A stretch of DNA of 16,435 nucleotides from positions 1 through 16,435 of the forward strand of contig CAYGVT010000135.1 in assembly GCA_964353355.1 (NCBI GenBank). Direction: 5' to 3'. The translations under genes and the position numbers were made by a program. Under the pieces are notes generated by a model. The model made no database searches and had not been told where the DNA came from. It was given only the letters and a program-made list of their open reading frames with translations. Below, in pieces: positions 1 to 7,116 of the stretch; the first letter of the stretch is position 1, and each line of letters begins with the position of its first letter. The DNA comes from CAYGVT01 sp964353355. Its GTDB lineage: Archaea > Thermoplasmatota > DTKX01 > GCA-020343715.

Positions 1-75
1 GGGATGGGGCGGGGGATGGGGCGGGGGATGGGGCGGGGGAGGCGGAGGCGGAGGGGAGGCGGAGGCTGGGACGCA
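1..75. repeat. G-rich 12-bp tandem repeat grading into a GGCGGA repeat
   Basis: The unit GGGATGGGGCGG occurs three times head to tail. The A recurs at positions 4, 16, 28 and 40, giving a period of 12. The array then shifts to a shorter G(G)CGGA-type repeat to about position 75. The G-runs on the + strand could form quadruplexes. In the frame that ends at the TAA at 80-82, the stretch would encode a Gly/Trp-rich tail (GWGG repeats). It could therefore be the C-terminal end of a gene that begins left of the window, but this cannot be decided here. Confidence 0.7.
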
Positions 76-118
76 AAGCTAAAGACATCGACCCCCGATA
101 CACGCCGAGGGTGGGGCG

Positions 119-778
119 TTGGAGATACGGGTCCTGGTCGACGACATGGCGCCCGCGGGCGTGCCCACGGCCCACGGCTTCGCCGCACTGGTCGATAGCC
201 AGGGGCCCCGCGTCCTCTTCGACACGGGCCCCGACGGCGACATGCTCATGGCCGCCCTCGTCCGGGAGGGCATCGACCCGAAGAGCATCGACCTCGTGGT
301 CATCTCGCACGCGCACCCCGACCACATCGGCGGGCTGCCGAGGCTCCTGTTCGAGCGGCCCCGCCTGGAGGTCTCGGTCCCGGCGCCCTCCGCCGCCGCC
401 ATCGCACGGAAGCTCCCCAGGAACACTGTCGTGCTCGGCGAGGCCGGGCCCAGGGACATCGTCGAGGGCCTCCGCGTGACGGGCGACCTGGGCGGGACCA
501 TCCCGGAGCAGGCGCTGCTCATGGAGACGGAGGACGGCTGGGCAGCCGTGCTCGGGTGCGGGCATCCGGGATTGGAGGCCATCGTCGCGGCCGCGGACGG
601 GGAGCTCTCGGTCGTCGTCGGGGGGCTGCACGACCTCGACCCGAAGCACTCGATGCTGTCGTGGGTGGGCCGCATCGTCGCCTGTCACTGCACGCCCAAC
701 AAGCGGGTGCTCGCCCACAGGCTCGACAACGTCGAGATCGGCGGGGTGGGAACGGCCATCCAGCTCGAGCCGCCCTAG
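119..778 (+). CDS. Metallo-beta-lactamase-fold hydrolase, COG1237 type
   Basis: This is a 219-residue MBL-fold protein, probably cytoplasmic with two bound metals. The signature HAHPDH lies at residues 64-69 (H64, H66, D68, H69). Further ligand-region motifs follow in the order typical of COG1237: GCGHPG (147-152), GGLHDLD (168-174) and HCTP (190-193). COG1237 includes the archaeal MJ0301 protein linked to methanopterin precursor synthesis, but members vary in substrate, so the reaction here is not established. No signal peptide is visible. The start is TTG at 119: the in-frame stop at 80-82 leaves no ATG or GTG, and GAGG at 107-110 is well spaced. The gene is convergent with the OsmC gene and its TAG stop interlocks with that gene's stop. 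In bacteria a different MBL family (ETHE1-type persulfide dioxygenase) accompanies TusA/CoADR genes. This protein does not look like that family. Confidence 0.85.
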   Translation: MEIRVLVDDMAPAGVPTAHGFAALVDSQGPRVLFDTGPDGDMLMAALVREGIDPKSIDLVVISHAHPDHIGGLPRLLFERPRLEVSVPAPSAAAIARKLPRNTVVLGEAGPRDIVEGLRVTGDLGGTIPEQALLMETEDGWAAVLGCGHPGLEAIVAAADGELSVVVGGLHDLDPKHSMLSWVGRIVACHCTPNKRVLAHRLDNVEIGGVGTAIQLEPP

Positions 779-1212
779 CCCTCGTCCGGCACGAACTCCA
801 TAAAGAACTCCTTCTTGACGTCGAGGACCATGAGGAGGGTGCACTCGACCTTCGCGACCTTGCAGGCCTTCTCCGCGACCGCCCTCACCGCAGCGGGCGC
901 CCTGACTGTCACGTGAAACGAGAACGTGTCGAAGACCTCGCGCTCGCCCACCATCCTGAACCGCCCTGTGACCGAGGCCCTCACGCCGTGGACGGGCGAG
1001 CGCTTGAGCTGCATGTAGCGCACGAGGTGGTTGACGTAGCACGCGGCCACGGCCGAGAGCATGAGCTCGCCCGGCGCGGGCCCGTCGTCGGTGCCGTGCC
1101 GCCACAGGGGGCCGTCGGCCACGACCTCGTGCCCGCGGGCGCGGCTCACCGTCCGGATGCCCCCGGTCCACGTCGTCTCCACGTCGAACGTATGCGGTCT
1201 TCTCGCTGGCAT
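775..1212 (-). CDS. OsmC-family protein
   Basis: This is a 145-residue OsmC/Ohr-superfamily protein, typical in length. Members act as thiol-dependent peroxidases or are OsmC-like proteins of unclear role. The first conserved cysteine is C58, in PGELMLSAVAAC, which matches the classic helix entry of the family. The second is C117 in EKACKVAKVEC, with C124 nearby. The start is ATG at 1210-1212, preceded by a GGAGGGGG Shine-Dalgarno about 6 bases upstream; longer frames to 1350 overlap the TusA gene and lack family similarity. It lies 53 bases downstream of the TusA-family gene on the same strand, so the two are probably cotranscribed. TusA-OsmC pairs are known in sulfur-handling clusters. The stop is TAG read from 777 to 775, sharing CTAG with the facing MBL gene. 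Confidence 0.87.
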   Translation of the reverse strand: MPARRPHTFDVETTWTGGIRTVSRARGHEVVADGPLWRHGTDDGPAPGELMLSAVAACYVNHLVRYMQLKRSPVHGVRASVTGRFRMVGEREVFDTFSFHVTVRAPAAVRAVAEKACKVAKVECTLLMVLDVKKEFFMEFVPDEG

Positions 1213-1265
1213 CCGGCCCCCTCCATTGTCCCCCCGCCCGTCGCCCTGCACGGGCGCAGGGTCCC

Positions 1266-1499
1266 TCAGGGCGTGGTCTTCTTGATGTAGCTGATGATGA
1301 CCTTGCCCTGGCGCTCGTTGCCGAGGTACTGGTTCCCCGTGCGGTTGCACCAGGAGGGTAGGTCCACGAGGACGCCCTCGTCGTCAGCGGAGAGCGCGAG
1401 GACCTTGCCATGCGTCATGGTCTTCATCCTCTTCGAAAGCTGCACGATGGGCATGGGGCACATCAGCCCCACGCAATCGAGCTTCTCGTCCGATTGCAT
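1266..1499 (-). CDS. TusA-family sulfur carrier protein
   Basis: This is a 77-residue protein of the TusA/SirA/YedF family, full length for the family. The hallmark CPxP is C14-P-M-P17 within LDCVGLMCPMPIVQL, followed by the amphipathic helix and the beta-rich C-terminal half (GKVIISYIKK). In the family the CPxP cysteine carries a persulfide that is passed between rhodaneses, sulfur reductases and acceptors. Two extra cysteines, C9 and C51 (SWCNRTGN), are present. The start is ATG at 1497-1499, with GGAGGC at 1506-1511 six bases upstream. Long upstream in-frame extensions are low-complexity. It is first of a likely two-gene unit with the OsmC gene, and divergent from a regulator and a CoA-disulfide-reductase-like flavoprotein. 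The acceptor of the sulfur cannot be told from this window. Confidence 0.9.
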   Translation of the reverse strand: MQSDEKLDCVGLMCPMPIVQLSKRMKTMTHGKVLALSADDEGVLVDLPSWCNRTGNQYLGNERQGKVIISYIKKTTP

Positions 1500-1667
1500 C
1501 ACATCGCCTCCGCGCCCCGGCGCACCGGTGTCGGACGAGCGGTGAGGGGGCAAATAAGCATTGCGCCTTGGCGGACCGTGGCCGGTCCCGGCCAGCAGGG
1601 ATGGCCCGAGACCACGGGCACGTGTCCGCGACAACCATTATGTGGGGTTTCGGCAATACCGTGCACC
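1500..1667. promoter_or_regulatory. Divergent promoter region of the sulfur-related genes, with a palindrome
   Basis: For the - strand TusA gene, TGCTTATTTG (read from 1560 to 1551) is a plausible TATA box. It predicts a transcript start near 1530 and a short leader carrying the GGAGGC Shine-Dalgarno. For the + strand regulator gene, CATTATGT at 1636-1643 is a TATA candidate 25-30 bases before the ATG at 1668, which suggests a leaderless mRNA. Between the two lies TGGCCGG-TC-CCGGCCA at 1579-1594, a perfect 7-bp inverted repeat with a 2-bp spacer, placed where one bound protein could affect both promoters. Confidence 0.55.
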
Positions 1668-2048
1668 ATGGAGCCGACGCTCAAGGGGATGCGAGCCGCG
1701 GGCGAGGCCTCGAGCTGCGCCGACCTGGTCCGTTGCATGTACAGCCTCACCGACCTCGAGATGGACGCGCTCCGGTCGCTGCTGCGCCACGGAGCGATGA
1801 CGTCGGACGAGCTCGCGGGCAAGCTGCGCCGCGACCGCAGCACGGTGTACAGGTCGCTCCAGACGCTCGTCTCGTGCCAGGTCGTCAGGAAGGAGCCGCG
1901 CGCGCTGGCGCGGGGGGGGCACTACCACGCTTACTCGGCCGTGCCCCGCGACCTCATCAAGGGACGGCTCGAGGGCTGCGTCGACGAGTGGTATGCGCGG
2001 ATGCGCACGATGCTCGACCGGTTCGACGAGGACATGAAGGGGATGTGA
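1668..2048 (+). CDS. TrmB/MarR-like winged-helix transcriptional regulator, cysteine-containing
   Basis: This 126-residue protein has a recognisable winged HTH at about residues 25-90. LTDLEMDALRSLLRHGAMTSDELAGKL is followed by a recognition helix around RDRSTVYRSLQTL and a wing ending GHYHAYSAV. It resembles TrmB/MarR-type archaeal regulators but lacks the large TrmB effector domain. The C-terminal helix (about 95-125) could dimerise. Four cysteines (C17, C23, C70, C104) are notable; C17 and C23 immediately precede the HTH. Start: the ATG at 1668-1670 sits about 27 bases after a TATA candidate. The open frame to 1410 runs antisense through the TusA gene and is not credible. The flavoprotein gene starts 21 bases downstream. 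Autoregulation, and control of the divergent TusA/OsmC unit, is inferred from position only. Confidence 0.82.
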   Translation: MEPTLKGMRAAGEASSCADLVRCMYSLTDLEMDALRSLLRHGAMTSDELAGKLRRDRSTVYRSLQTLVSCQVVRKEPRALARGGHYHAYSAVPRDLIKGRLEGCVDEWYARMRTMLDRFDEDMKGM

Positions 2049-2069
2049 GCCAGGGGGGGCGATTGCGGG

Positions 2070-3455
2070 ATGTCGCATGATGGGTCTCGCGGGCGCGAGT
2101 GGGCGCCCAGGGTCGCGATAGTCGGCGGCGGGGTAGCGGGCTACTCGGCCGCGGGCAGGCTGCGGGCCGCGTTCCCGGGGGCGGAGGTCCATCTCTACGA
2201 GCGCAGCCGGTGGCACCACTACTCCGCCTGCGGGATGACCTTCGCGCTCGAGGGCCTCTACCCGCTCGACAAAGTCGTGCTCGAGACGCCCGAGCAGTGC
2301 GAGCGTCGCGGCCTCCGCGTCCACGAGGCCGTGGACGTGGTGGGGCTCGACGGCGCCACGAGGCGGCTGCGGACCGCGGACGGCGCCGACGAGGGCGCGT
2401 TCGACGTCATCGTCCTCGCCACGGGACGCCGCGCGTTCGTCCCCCCCGTGCCCGGGGCCGAGCTGCTTGGCGTGAACGCCCTCTCCAACTACGCCGACGC
2501 CGAGCGCGTCATCGAGCTCGCGCGGGGCGCCAGGCGCGCGGTCGTCGTGGGCGGCGGTGCCATCGGCCTCGAGACCGCGGTCGCGCTCGCGGCGCTCGGA
2601 GCGCATGTCACCGTCGTCGAGATGCTCCCGCACCTGCTCCCCCAGATGCTGGACCCGGACCTCGCCGCGCCCGTCAGGGCGCACCTTGAGGCGAGGGGCA
2701 TCGCGGTGCTAGCGTGGGCCGCGGTCGAGCGGTTCGAGGCCGGTCCCGACGGGCGCGCCGCAGGTCTCGTGGCGGGGGGCACGTCGCTGCCGGCCGAGCT
2801 CATCGTCGTCGCGGCGGGCGTGAGGCCCGAATCCTCGCTCGCGGTCGCGGCGGGGCTCGACCTCGGGGCGACGGGCGCGTTCGCGACCGACGCGCACCTG
2901 CGTGTGATGCGGGGCGGCAGCCCCGTCGACGGGGTCTACGCCGTGGGGGACTGCGCCGAGGTGAGGTCCGCGCTCACCGGGCGACCGACGCTGAGCCCCC
3001 TCGCCTCGACCGCGCTCTACGAGGCCAGGAGCGTCGCCCTCCACCTGCTCGACGGCCGTCACGAGCACCGGCCTGTCGTGGCGCCCGCGGTCGTCGTCGT
3101 GGGCGGCCTCCAGGCAGGCGGTGTGGGGCTCACGACGCACGCGGCCGACCGCGCGGGGCTGGGGCCGTGGTCGGTCACATCGAAGGGGCTGGACCGCTCG
3201 CGCTACTTCCCCGGGGCGGGCGAGCTCCAGGTGAGGCTCGTGGGGGACCGCAACGGCCGCATCGTGGGCGCGCAGGCCGTGGGCCCGCGCGACGTGAAGG
3301 AGCGCATGAACCTGCTCGCGGTCGCCATCTCGATGGGCGTGCCGGCCGAGGAGCTCGCGGACGTCGAGCGCGCCTACTCGCCCCCGCTCCAGCTGCTGGC
3401 CGACCCGATGCTGGGCGCGCTCGAGCTGTTCGTGGAGCGCGCGCGGGGGCGCTAG
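2070..3455 (+). CDS. FAD-dependent pyridine nucleotide-disulfide oxidoreductase, CoA-disulfide reductase/NADH oxidase type
   Basis: The 461 residues match the single-cysteine CoA-disulfide reductase / NAD(P)H sulfur reductase / NADH oxidase family. An N-terminal FAD fold has VAIVGGGVAGYSAA (15-28). The redox cysteine is C54 in YSACGM, at the position of the family's SxxxCG motif. A NAD(P) Rossmann motif VVVGGGAIGLETA spans 158-170, the FAD-binding YAVGDCAEV is at 290-298, and the C-terminal dimerisation domain ends with AYSPPL (435-440). Such enzymes use NAD(P)H to reduce CoA disulfide, CoA persulfide, polysulfide or oxygen; which applies here cannot be read off. The start is ATG at 2070, with a G-run at 2053-2059 as a weak ribosome site. 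The neighbours (regulator upstream, TusA/OsmC divergent) favour sulfur or thiol chemistry. The stop interlocks with the facing gene as CTAG. Confidence 0.88.
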   Translation: MSHDGSRGREWAPRVAIVGGGVAGYSAAGRLRAAFPGAEVHLYERSRWHHYSACGMTFALEGLYPLDKVVLETPEQCERRGLRVHEAVDVVGLDGATRRLRTADGADEGAFDVIVLATGRRAFVPPVPGAELLGVNALSNYADAERVIELARGARRAVVVGGGAIGLETAVALAALGAHVTVVEMLPHLLPQMLDPDLAAPVRAHLEARGIAVLAWAAVERFEAGPDGRAAGLVAGGTSLPAELIVVAAGVRPESSLAVAAGLDLGATGAFATDAHLRVMRGGSPVDGVYAVGDCAEVRSALTGRPTLSPLASTALYEARSVALHLLDGRHEHRPVVAPAVVVVGGLQAGGVGLTTHAADRAGLGPWSVTSKGLDRSRYFPGAGELQVRLVGDRNGRIVGAQAVGPRDVKERMNLLAVAISMGVPAEELADVERAYSPPLQLLADPMLGALELFVERARGR

Positions 3456-6400
3456 TGGCTGCGACGACCGCCGCGCGCGATCGCGAGCGCGGTCGCGGCC
3501 GCCGCGAACGAGAGCGCCGCCGCCACCGCGCCGGGTCCCGGGCTGTCCCCCTCCGCCTCCACGCGGGTCAGCGTGAGGTTGAGGGACGATTCGAGGCCGA
3601 CCCTGTCGACCACGCGCACGAGGATGTCGTTCACGCCCTTTGCCAGGGGGACCTGGACGTTGAAGGAGCCGTCGCCCGCGACGATGACCGTCCTGCCCAT
3701 GACCTCGAGGACGGAGCCCGGCTCCACACTGCCAAGGACCCTGACCGTCGTCCCCTCGACCCTCGTCCCGTTGGAGGGCTCCACGACATGGATGGCCGGC
3801 GCCGTCGTGTCGAGCGTGACCCTCACGACGATGGACGCGCCCTTGTTCCCGGCCTCGTCCTCGACGAGCACCAGGAACTCGTTCGGCCCCTCCTCCAGGG
3901 CGAGAGCGAAAACGAGGGGCCCATCGCCCTCCGCCATCCCGAGCCCGCCCCTGAGGGCCGCACGCACCCACTCGGAGGGGGTGACCGTGATATTGAGGGC
4001 AGGTGCGGTCGCCAATGTCACTTCGCCCGACTGGACGAGGCGACCCCCGACGCACTCGACCCCGAATTGCGTCGTCGGGGGCGTGATGTCCCGCAGGACG
4101 ATGATGGCGCGCTCGACGAGGTTGCCGGCCAAGTCGACGGCGACGACGTGGAACTCGTTCCTGCCGTCGACGATCTGGAGCGTGCGCGCGAGATAGCCGT
4201 CGAGGACGGGGACCTCGAGGCCGTCGAGCTGCACGGACGCCAGGTGGGCGTCGCTGACCTCCGCCTTCAGGGTCACCGTGTCCTCGACCGTCACCACGCG
4301 CCCGCCGACGGGCTCCACTATGGTGAGCGATGGGGGGGTCGTGTCCACGCGGACGAGGACCGATGCCTCCGCCTGGTTGCCCGCGGCGTCCATGACGCGC
4401 GCGACGACCGTCACGTCGCCCTCCCCGAGCTGCACCGTGCGCGAGAACGCCTGCTCCCCCAGGCGCCGTGTCACCGCCTCGCCTTGCACCCAGAGCGAGG
4501 TGTCCTCCTCGGCGATGCCGACGATGGTGACCGTGCCGGAGCTGGACCACGAGCCTCCGGCCGGTGAGGTGATGGCCACGGAGGGGGGCACCGTGTCCAC
4601 CGTGAAGTAGAGCATGATGGAGTTCGTGTTGCCCGCAAGGTCCTCGACCGTGAGCGCCTCGGCATGCTCCCCGTCCGTGAACACGTCACCGAGCCGGAAG
4701 AGGACTGCCTCATTACCACCCATAAGACTCACACCGAGTTGCTGTGTGCCGAACCGGACCACGGCATGCTCATTCGTCCAGCCCTCGGCGATCACGAAGC
4801 TCGTGTTCCAGAGGCGGTGCCATGAGGGGCCCAGGGTGATGTCCGGGAGGACCGTGTCGACCACGATGCGGGAGAGACGCACCAGCCCGATGTTGCCAGC
4901 CAGATCCCTCACGGTGAACGTGATGTTGTACATGCCGTCCAAGAGCGGCCCGAAGCTCTCGGACCAATTGCCGTCCGGGGCAACGTAGACCACCTTGTCA
5001 ACGACGCCCTCGAGCGACGCCTCGAGGCGGTCGAAGCCCGTGCCTTCCTCGACGAGGTGACCATAGACCCGGATGGTCGACGTATTGATGTACTTGTCAG
5101 GTGTGCTGTCCATGTGCGCGTTGAGGCGGACGTCCCTCAGCTCAGGCGTCCGGTTGTCGAGAATCTCGACCCGCTGTTGCCATCCATCGTAGATCGAGAA
5201 ATTGGCGGCCTCGAAACGCACATCGTCCACGAAGTAGGTCGGGATGACGTAACGCCGCCCTATCAGGTTCCACCTGCTCTTCGCCCACGCGACGACCTCG
5301 ACGGGCCTGAGCGCCGCGAGGTCGAGCCGCTCCAGCTCGAGGGCGTCCTCGCCATACAGGTACAGCGTCCCTGAGGAGATGGGACCGGCGTTCTTCCATC
5401 TGCAGGAGATGACATCGACCAACTCGTAGACCACAATGGCGCCCTCCTCACCAGAGGCTATCCAGGCGCTCATGTGCTCGTGATTGGTGGTGCGGACATC
5501 GATGTGCCCGCGCTGCTCGACCTCGAAGCAGAAGTCGCACCAGTAAATCGAGGAGTTGTCCACCTCAACCGTGCATCCCTGTACCGCCAGCCCGTAGGTG
5601 CATTCGTAAATGTATATGCGCCACAGTCGGGGGGAAAAGCCCACCGACGGACCTCTGACATAGACGCCCCGCTCGCAGCCCGTCACGGTGAGGTTGCTCG
5701 CGTTGAGGACCATCGGATCGTAGGCGGAGTACGGCACGAAAAGCCCGATGCCGATGTCGATGGATTGCCCTTCGACCTCGCAGTCGTGGACCTTGACCCT
5801 GGCGCGATTGCCCGAGACGATGAGGCCTTCCTGGCAATCGCTGAACTTGAGCCCCGCAAGGTCGAGCTCGCCCTCCGTCGAGTTCGGCTGCGCGAGAAGG
5901 CCGACCGACAGTCCGGTGAAGTTGCAGCCCTCGACCTTGACCCTCGCCCACTGGGCCGCCGAGGCGTTCCAGTCGATGTGGAGTCCCGTGGCGCCCGGCA
6001 TCGGCCGCGACCCGCCATCGAAGGTGCATTCGCTCAGTTCGATGACCAGCGGCCACGGGGTGACCCCGACCCTGACGGCCGTGGTGCCCAGGTCCGTGAA
6101 CGTGCAACCCCGTGCCGTCAGGTTGCCCTCCACCAGGACGGCCGTGTTGTTCGGGCAGTCGCTCACCTTCACATCCGTCAGGCTCGGGTTCCCGCCATGG
6201 AACCACAGGCCGCGGGAGGCGTTGGCGGTCTCGATGTTCGACACCCTCGTGTCACGGAGGATGCAGCCGCCCCAGATGTGGACGCCGATGGAGTCCGCAC
6301 CACCGGTTATCGCGCTGGAGTCCGCGACGAGGGTACCTCCCTCCGTAACGTTGAGGATGCGCGTGCCGTTGCCCGTGCCGACGATTGCCAGGACACAGTT

Positions 6401-6613
6401 GGAGAGCGTGAGCGTCGCCCCCGACCTGACGGTGACGTTCCCGTGGACCTCGAAGATGTCGTCGGCGAGCGTCTGCGAGGTCGTCACGTCGAGGTCGTGG
6501 TCGATGACGACCTTCGCCTCGCCGCCCGTCGAGATGAGGAGTGAGACGCCCAGCACGGCCGCTGACGACAGCATCAGCGACGCGAGGCTCATGCGGGGCC
6601 ACACTGGCTTCAC
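3452..6613 (-). CDS. Giant secreted protein: right-handed beta-helix plus Ig-like repeats, C-terminal membrane anchor
   Basis: The product has 1053 residues. A signal peptide or anchor lies near residues 8-33 (SLASLMLSSAAVLGVSLLI). Residues about 50-410 are a parallel beta-helix region of short repeated strands with many N-glycosylation sequons and a regular set of cysteines. From about 540 there are Ig-like modules, recognisable by V.D.AGN ends (569, 657, 742, 827, 919) followed by DT.PP starts. The end is SPGPG (1024-1028), a hydrophobic helix, and ARGGRRSH. This resembles a PGF-CTERM anchor but has PGP in place of PGF. It is likely cell-surface; the role may be adhesion or glycan binding, unproven. 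The start is uncertain. GTG at 6613 has GGAGGG only one base away, GTG at 6604 has better spacing (10 bases), and ATG at 6592 is also possible. All three keep the signal peptide. Confidence 0.83.
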   Translation of the reverse strand: MKPVWPRMSLASLMLSSAAVLGVSLLISTGGEAKVVIDHDLDVTTSQTLADDIFEVHGNVTVRSGATLTLSNCVLAIVGTGNGTRILNVTEGGTLVADSSAITGGADSIGVHIWGGCILRDTRVSNIETANASRGLWFHGGNPSLTDVKVSDCPNNTAVLVEGNLTARGCTFTDLGTTAVRVGVTPWPLVIELSECTFDGGSRPMPGATGLHIDWNASAAQWARVKVEGCNFTGLSVGLLAQPNSTEGELDLAGLKFSDCQEGLIVSGNRARVKVHDCEVEGQSIDIGIGLFVPYSAYDPMVLNASNLTVTGCERGVYVRGPSVGFSPRLWRIYIYECTYGLAVQGCTVEVDNSSIYWCDFCFEVEQRGHIDVRTTNHEHMSAWIASGEEGAIVVYELVDVISCRWKNAGPISSGTLYLYGEDALELERLDLAALRPVEVVAWAKSRWNLIGRRYVIPTYFVDDVRFEAANFSIYDGWQQRVEILDNRTPELRDVRLNAHMDSTPDKYINTSTIRVYGHLVEEGTGFDRLEASLEGVVDKVVYVAPDGNWSESFGPLLDGMYNITFTVRDLAGNIGLVRLSRIVVDTVLPDITLGPSWHRLWNTSFVIAEGWTNEHAVVRFGTQQLGVSLMGGNEAVLFRLGDVFTDGEHAEALTVEDLAGNTNSIMLYFTVDTVPPSVAITSPAGGSWSSSGTVTIVGIAEEDTSLWVQGEAVTRRLGEQAFSRTVQLGEGDVTVVARVMDAAGNQAEASVLVRVDTTPPSLTIVEPVGGRVVTVEDTVTLKAEVSDAHLASVQLDGLEVPVLDGYLARTLQIVDGRNEFHVVAVDLAGNLVERAIIVLRDITPPTTQFGVECVGGRLVQSGEVTLATAPALNITVTPSEWVRAALRGGLGMAEGDGPLVFALALEEGPNEFLVLVEDEAGNKGASIVVRVTLDTTAPAIHVVEPSNGTRVEGTTVRVLGSVEPGSVLEVMGRTVIVAGDGSFNVQVPLAKGVNDILVRVVDRVGLESSLNLTLTRVEAEGDSPGPGAVAAALSFAAAATALAIARGGRRSH

Positions 6614-6665
6614 GCCCTCCGAGGGGTCGCCCTCCTATGGGAGGTGCCAACCGATAAGGGTTTCG
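6614..6665 (-). promoter_or_regulatory. Candidate promoter of the beta-helix surface protein
   Basis: Read on the - strand, CCCTTATCGG (6660 to 6651) is a weak TATA candidate. It predicts a transcript start near 6630, followed by GGAGGG at 6620-6615. A perfect small inverted repeat CCTCC-TATG-GGAGG lies at 6631-6644, over the predicted start of transcription. It could be an operator, or simply the Shine-Dalgarno-like sequence and its complement. Confidence 0.35.
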
Positions 6666-6697
6666 ACCAGCCAGCCCCATTCCCACGGGGTCGTCGG

Positions 6698-6724
6698 GGC
6701 GAGCCCTTGAGGGTGGCGCTCGCC
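6698..6724 (-). terminator. Hairpin downstream of tRNA-Asp, possible terminator or processing signal
   Basis: GGCGAGC at 6698-6704 and GCTCGCC at 6718-6724 are perfect 7-base complementary arms around a 13-base loop. The loop itself contains CCCT-TG-AGGG. The structure lies about 28 bases past the tRNA 3' end on the - strand. No T-run follows it in the direction of transcription, so it is not a classical intrinsic terminator. Confidence 0.25.
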
Positions 6725-6751
6725 GATGCGGGGCAAGGGGCCGGAGAAGGG

Positions 6752-6827
6752 TGGCGCCCCGGCCGGGATTTGAACCCGGGTCCCAGACTCGACAGGCCTG
6801 GATGATAGGCCACTACACTACCGGGGC
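6752..6827 (-). tRNA. tRNA-Asp (anticodon GTC) with encoded CCA
   Basis: On the - strand the acceptor arms are GCCCCGG (from 6827) and CCGGGGC, followed by discriminator G at 6755 and a genome-encoded CCA (6754-6752). The anticodon stem CAGGC/GTCTG encloses the loop CTGTCGA, giving anticodon GTC (Asp). The T arm is CCGGG-TTCAAAT-CCCGG. The D arm begins GTGTAGTGGCC and has a U13-U22-type mismatch. The mature tRNA is 73 bases plus CCA, and G1:C72 with G73 fits aspartate identity. It has no intron. It is flanked by a surface-protein gene on one side and a lower-G+C stretch on the other. Confidence 0.95.
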
Positions 6828-6970
6828 GTAGCGGGCGCTCCCAGAATGCTGGGCCGCGCAATGGCGGAAAGGCGAGTGCCTATTTCAAGCTTTTGGGGCG
6901 CAACCATTGTCTTGGTATGCGTCCCAAGGGAGCCCATCCAGCCGGAACGATGGGATGTCTTCAGATGTGA

Positions 6971-6997
6971 ACAGAGGAAGAGTGTACAGAGGAAGAG
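6971..6997. repeat. Short direct repeat ACAGAGGAAGAG
   Basis: ACAGAGGAAGAG occurs at 6971-6982 and again at 6986-6997, a 15-base period. It lies in the gene-poor stretch about 100 bases upstream of the next promoter. The two copies could be paired binding half-sites or a small duplication. Confidence 0.6.
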
Positions 6998-7092
6998 CGA
7001 AAAATATCTATCCGGGGAACGAAGGGGCATATGTCCGGCATTTCCGTTGCCCGCTCTGGTCATGTCTGGGTACCAGGGGGCTGGTCCAGCAA

Positions 7093-7116
7093 TTTATAAT
7101 ACCACAAGAACGTTCT
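7093..7116 (+). promoter_or_regulatory. Strong TATA box with adjacent 10-bp palindrome
   Basis: TTTATAAT at 7093-7100 is one of the clearest TATA boxes in the window. It predicts transcription starting at about 7123-7126, so the ATG at 7126 would be leaderless. AGAACGTTCT, a perfect 10-bp palindrome, lies at 7107-7116 between the TATA box and the start. A protein bound there would be expected to block polymerase recruitment, as archaeal repressors at this position do. Confidence 0.6.

Noticed and set aside
2709..4567. Two very long open frames (over 600 codons) on opposite strands spanning the flavoprotein/surface-protein junction
   Set aside because: They are rich in Arg/Gly/Pro/Ala with no recognisable motif and cross the shared stop of two well-supported genes. 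They are typical G+C shadow frames.
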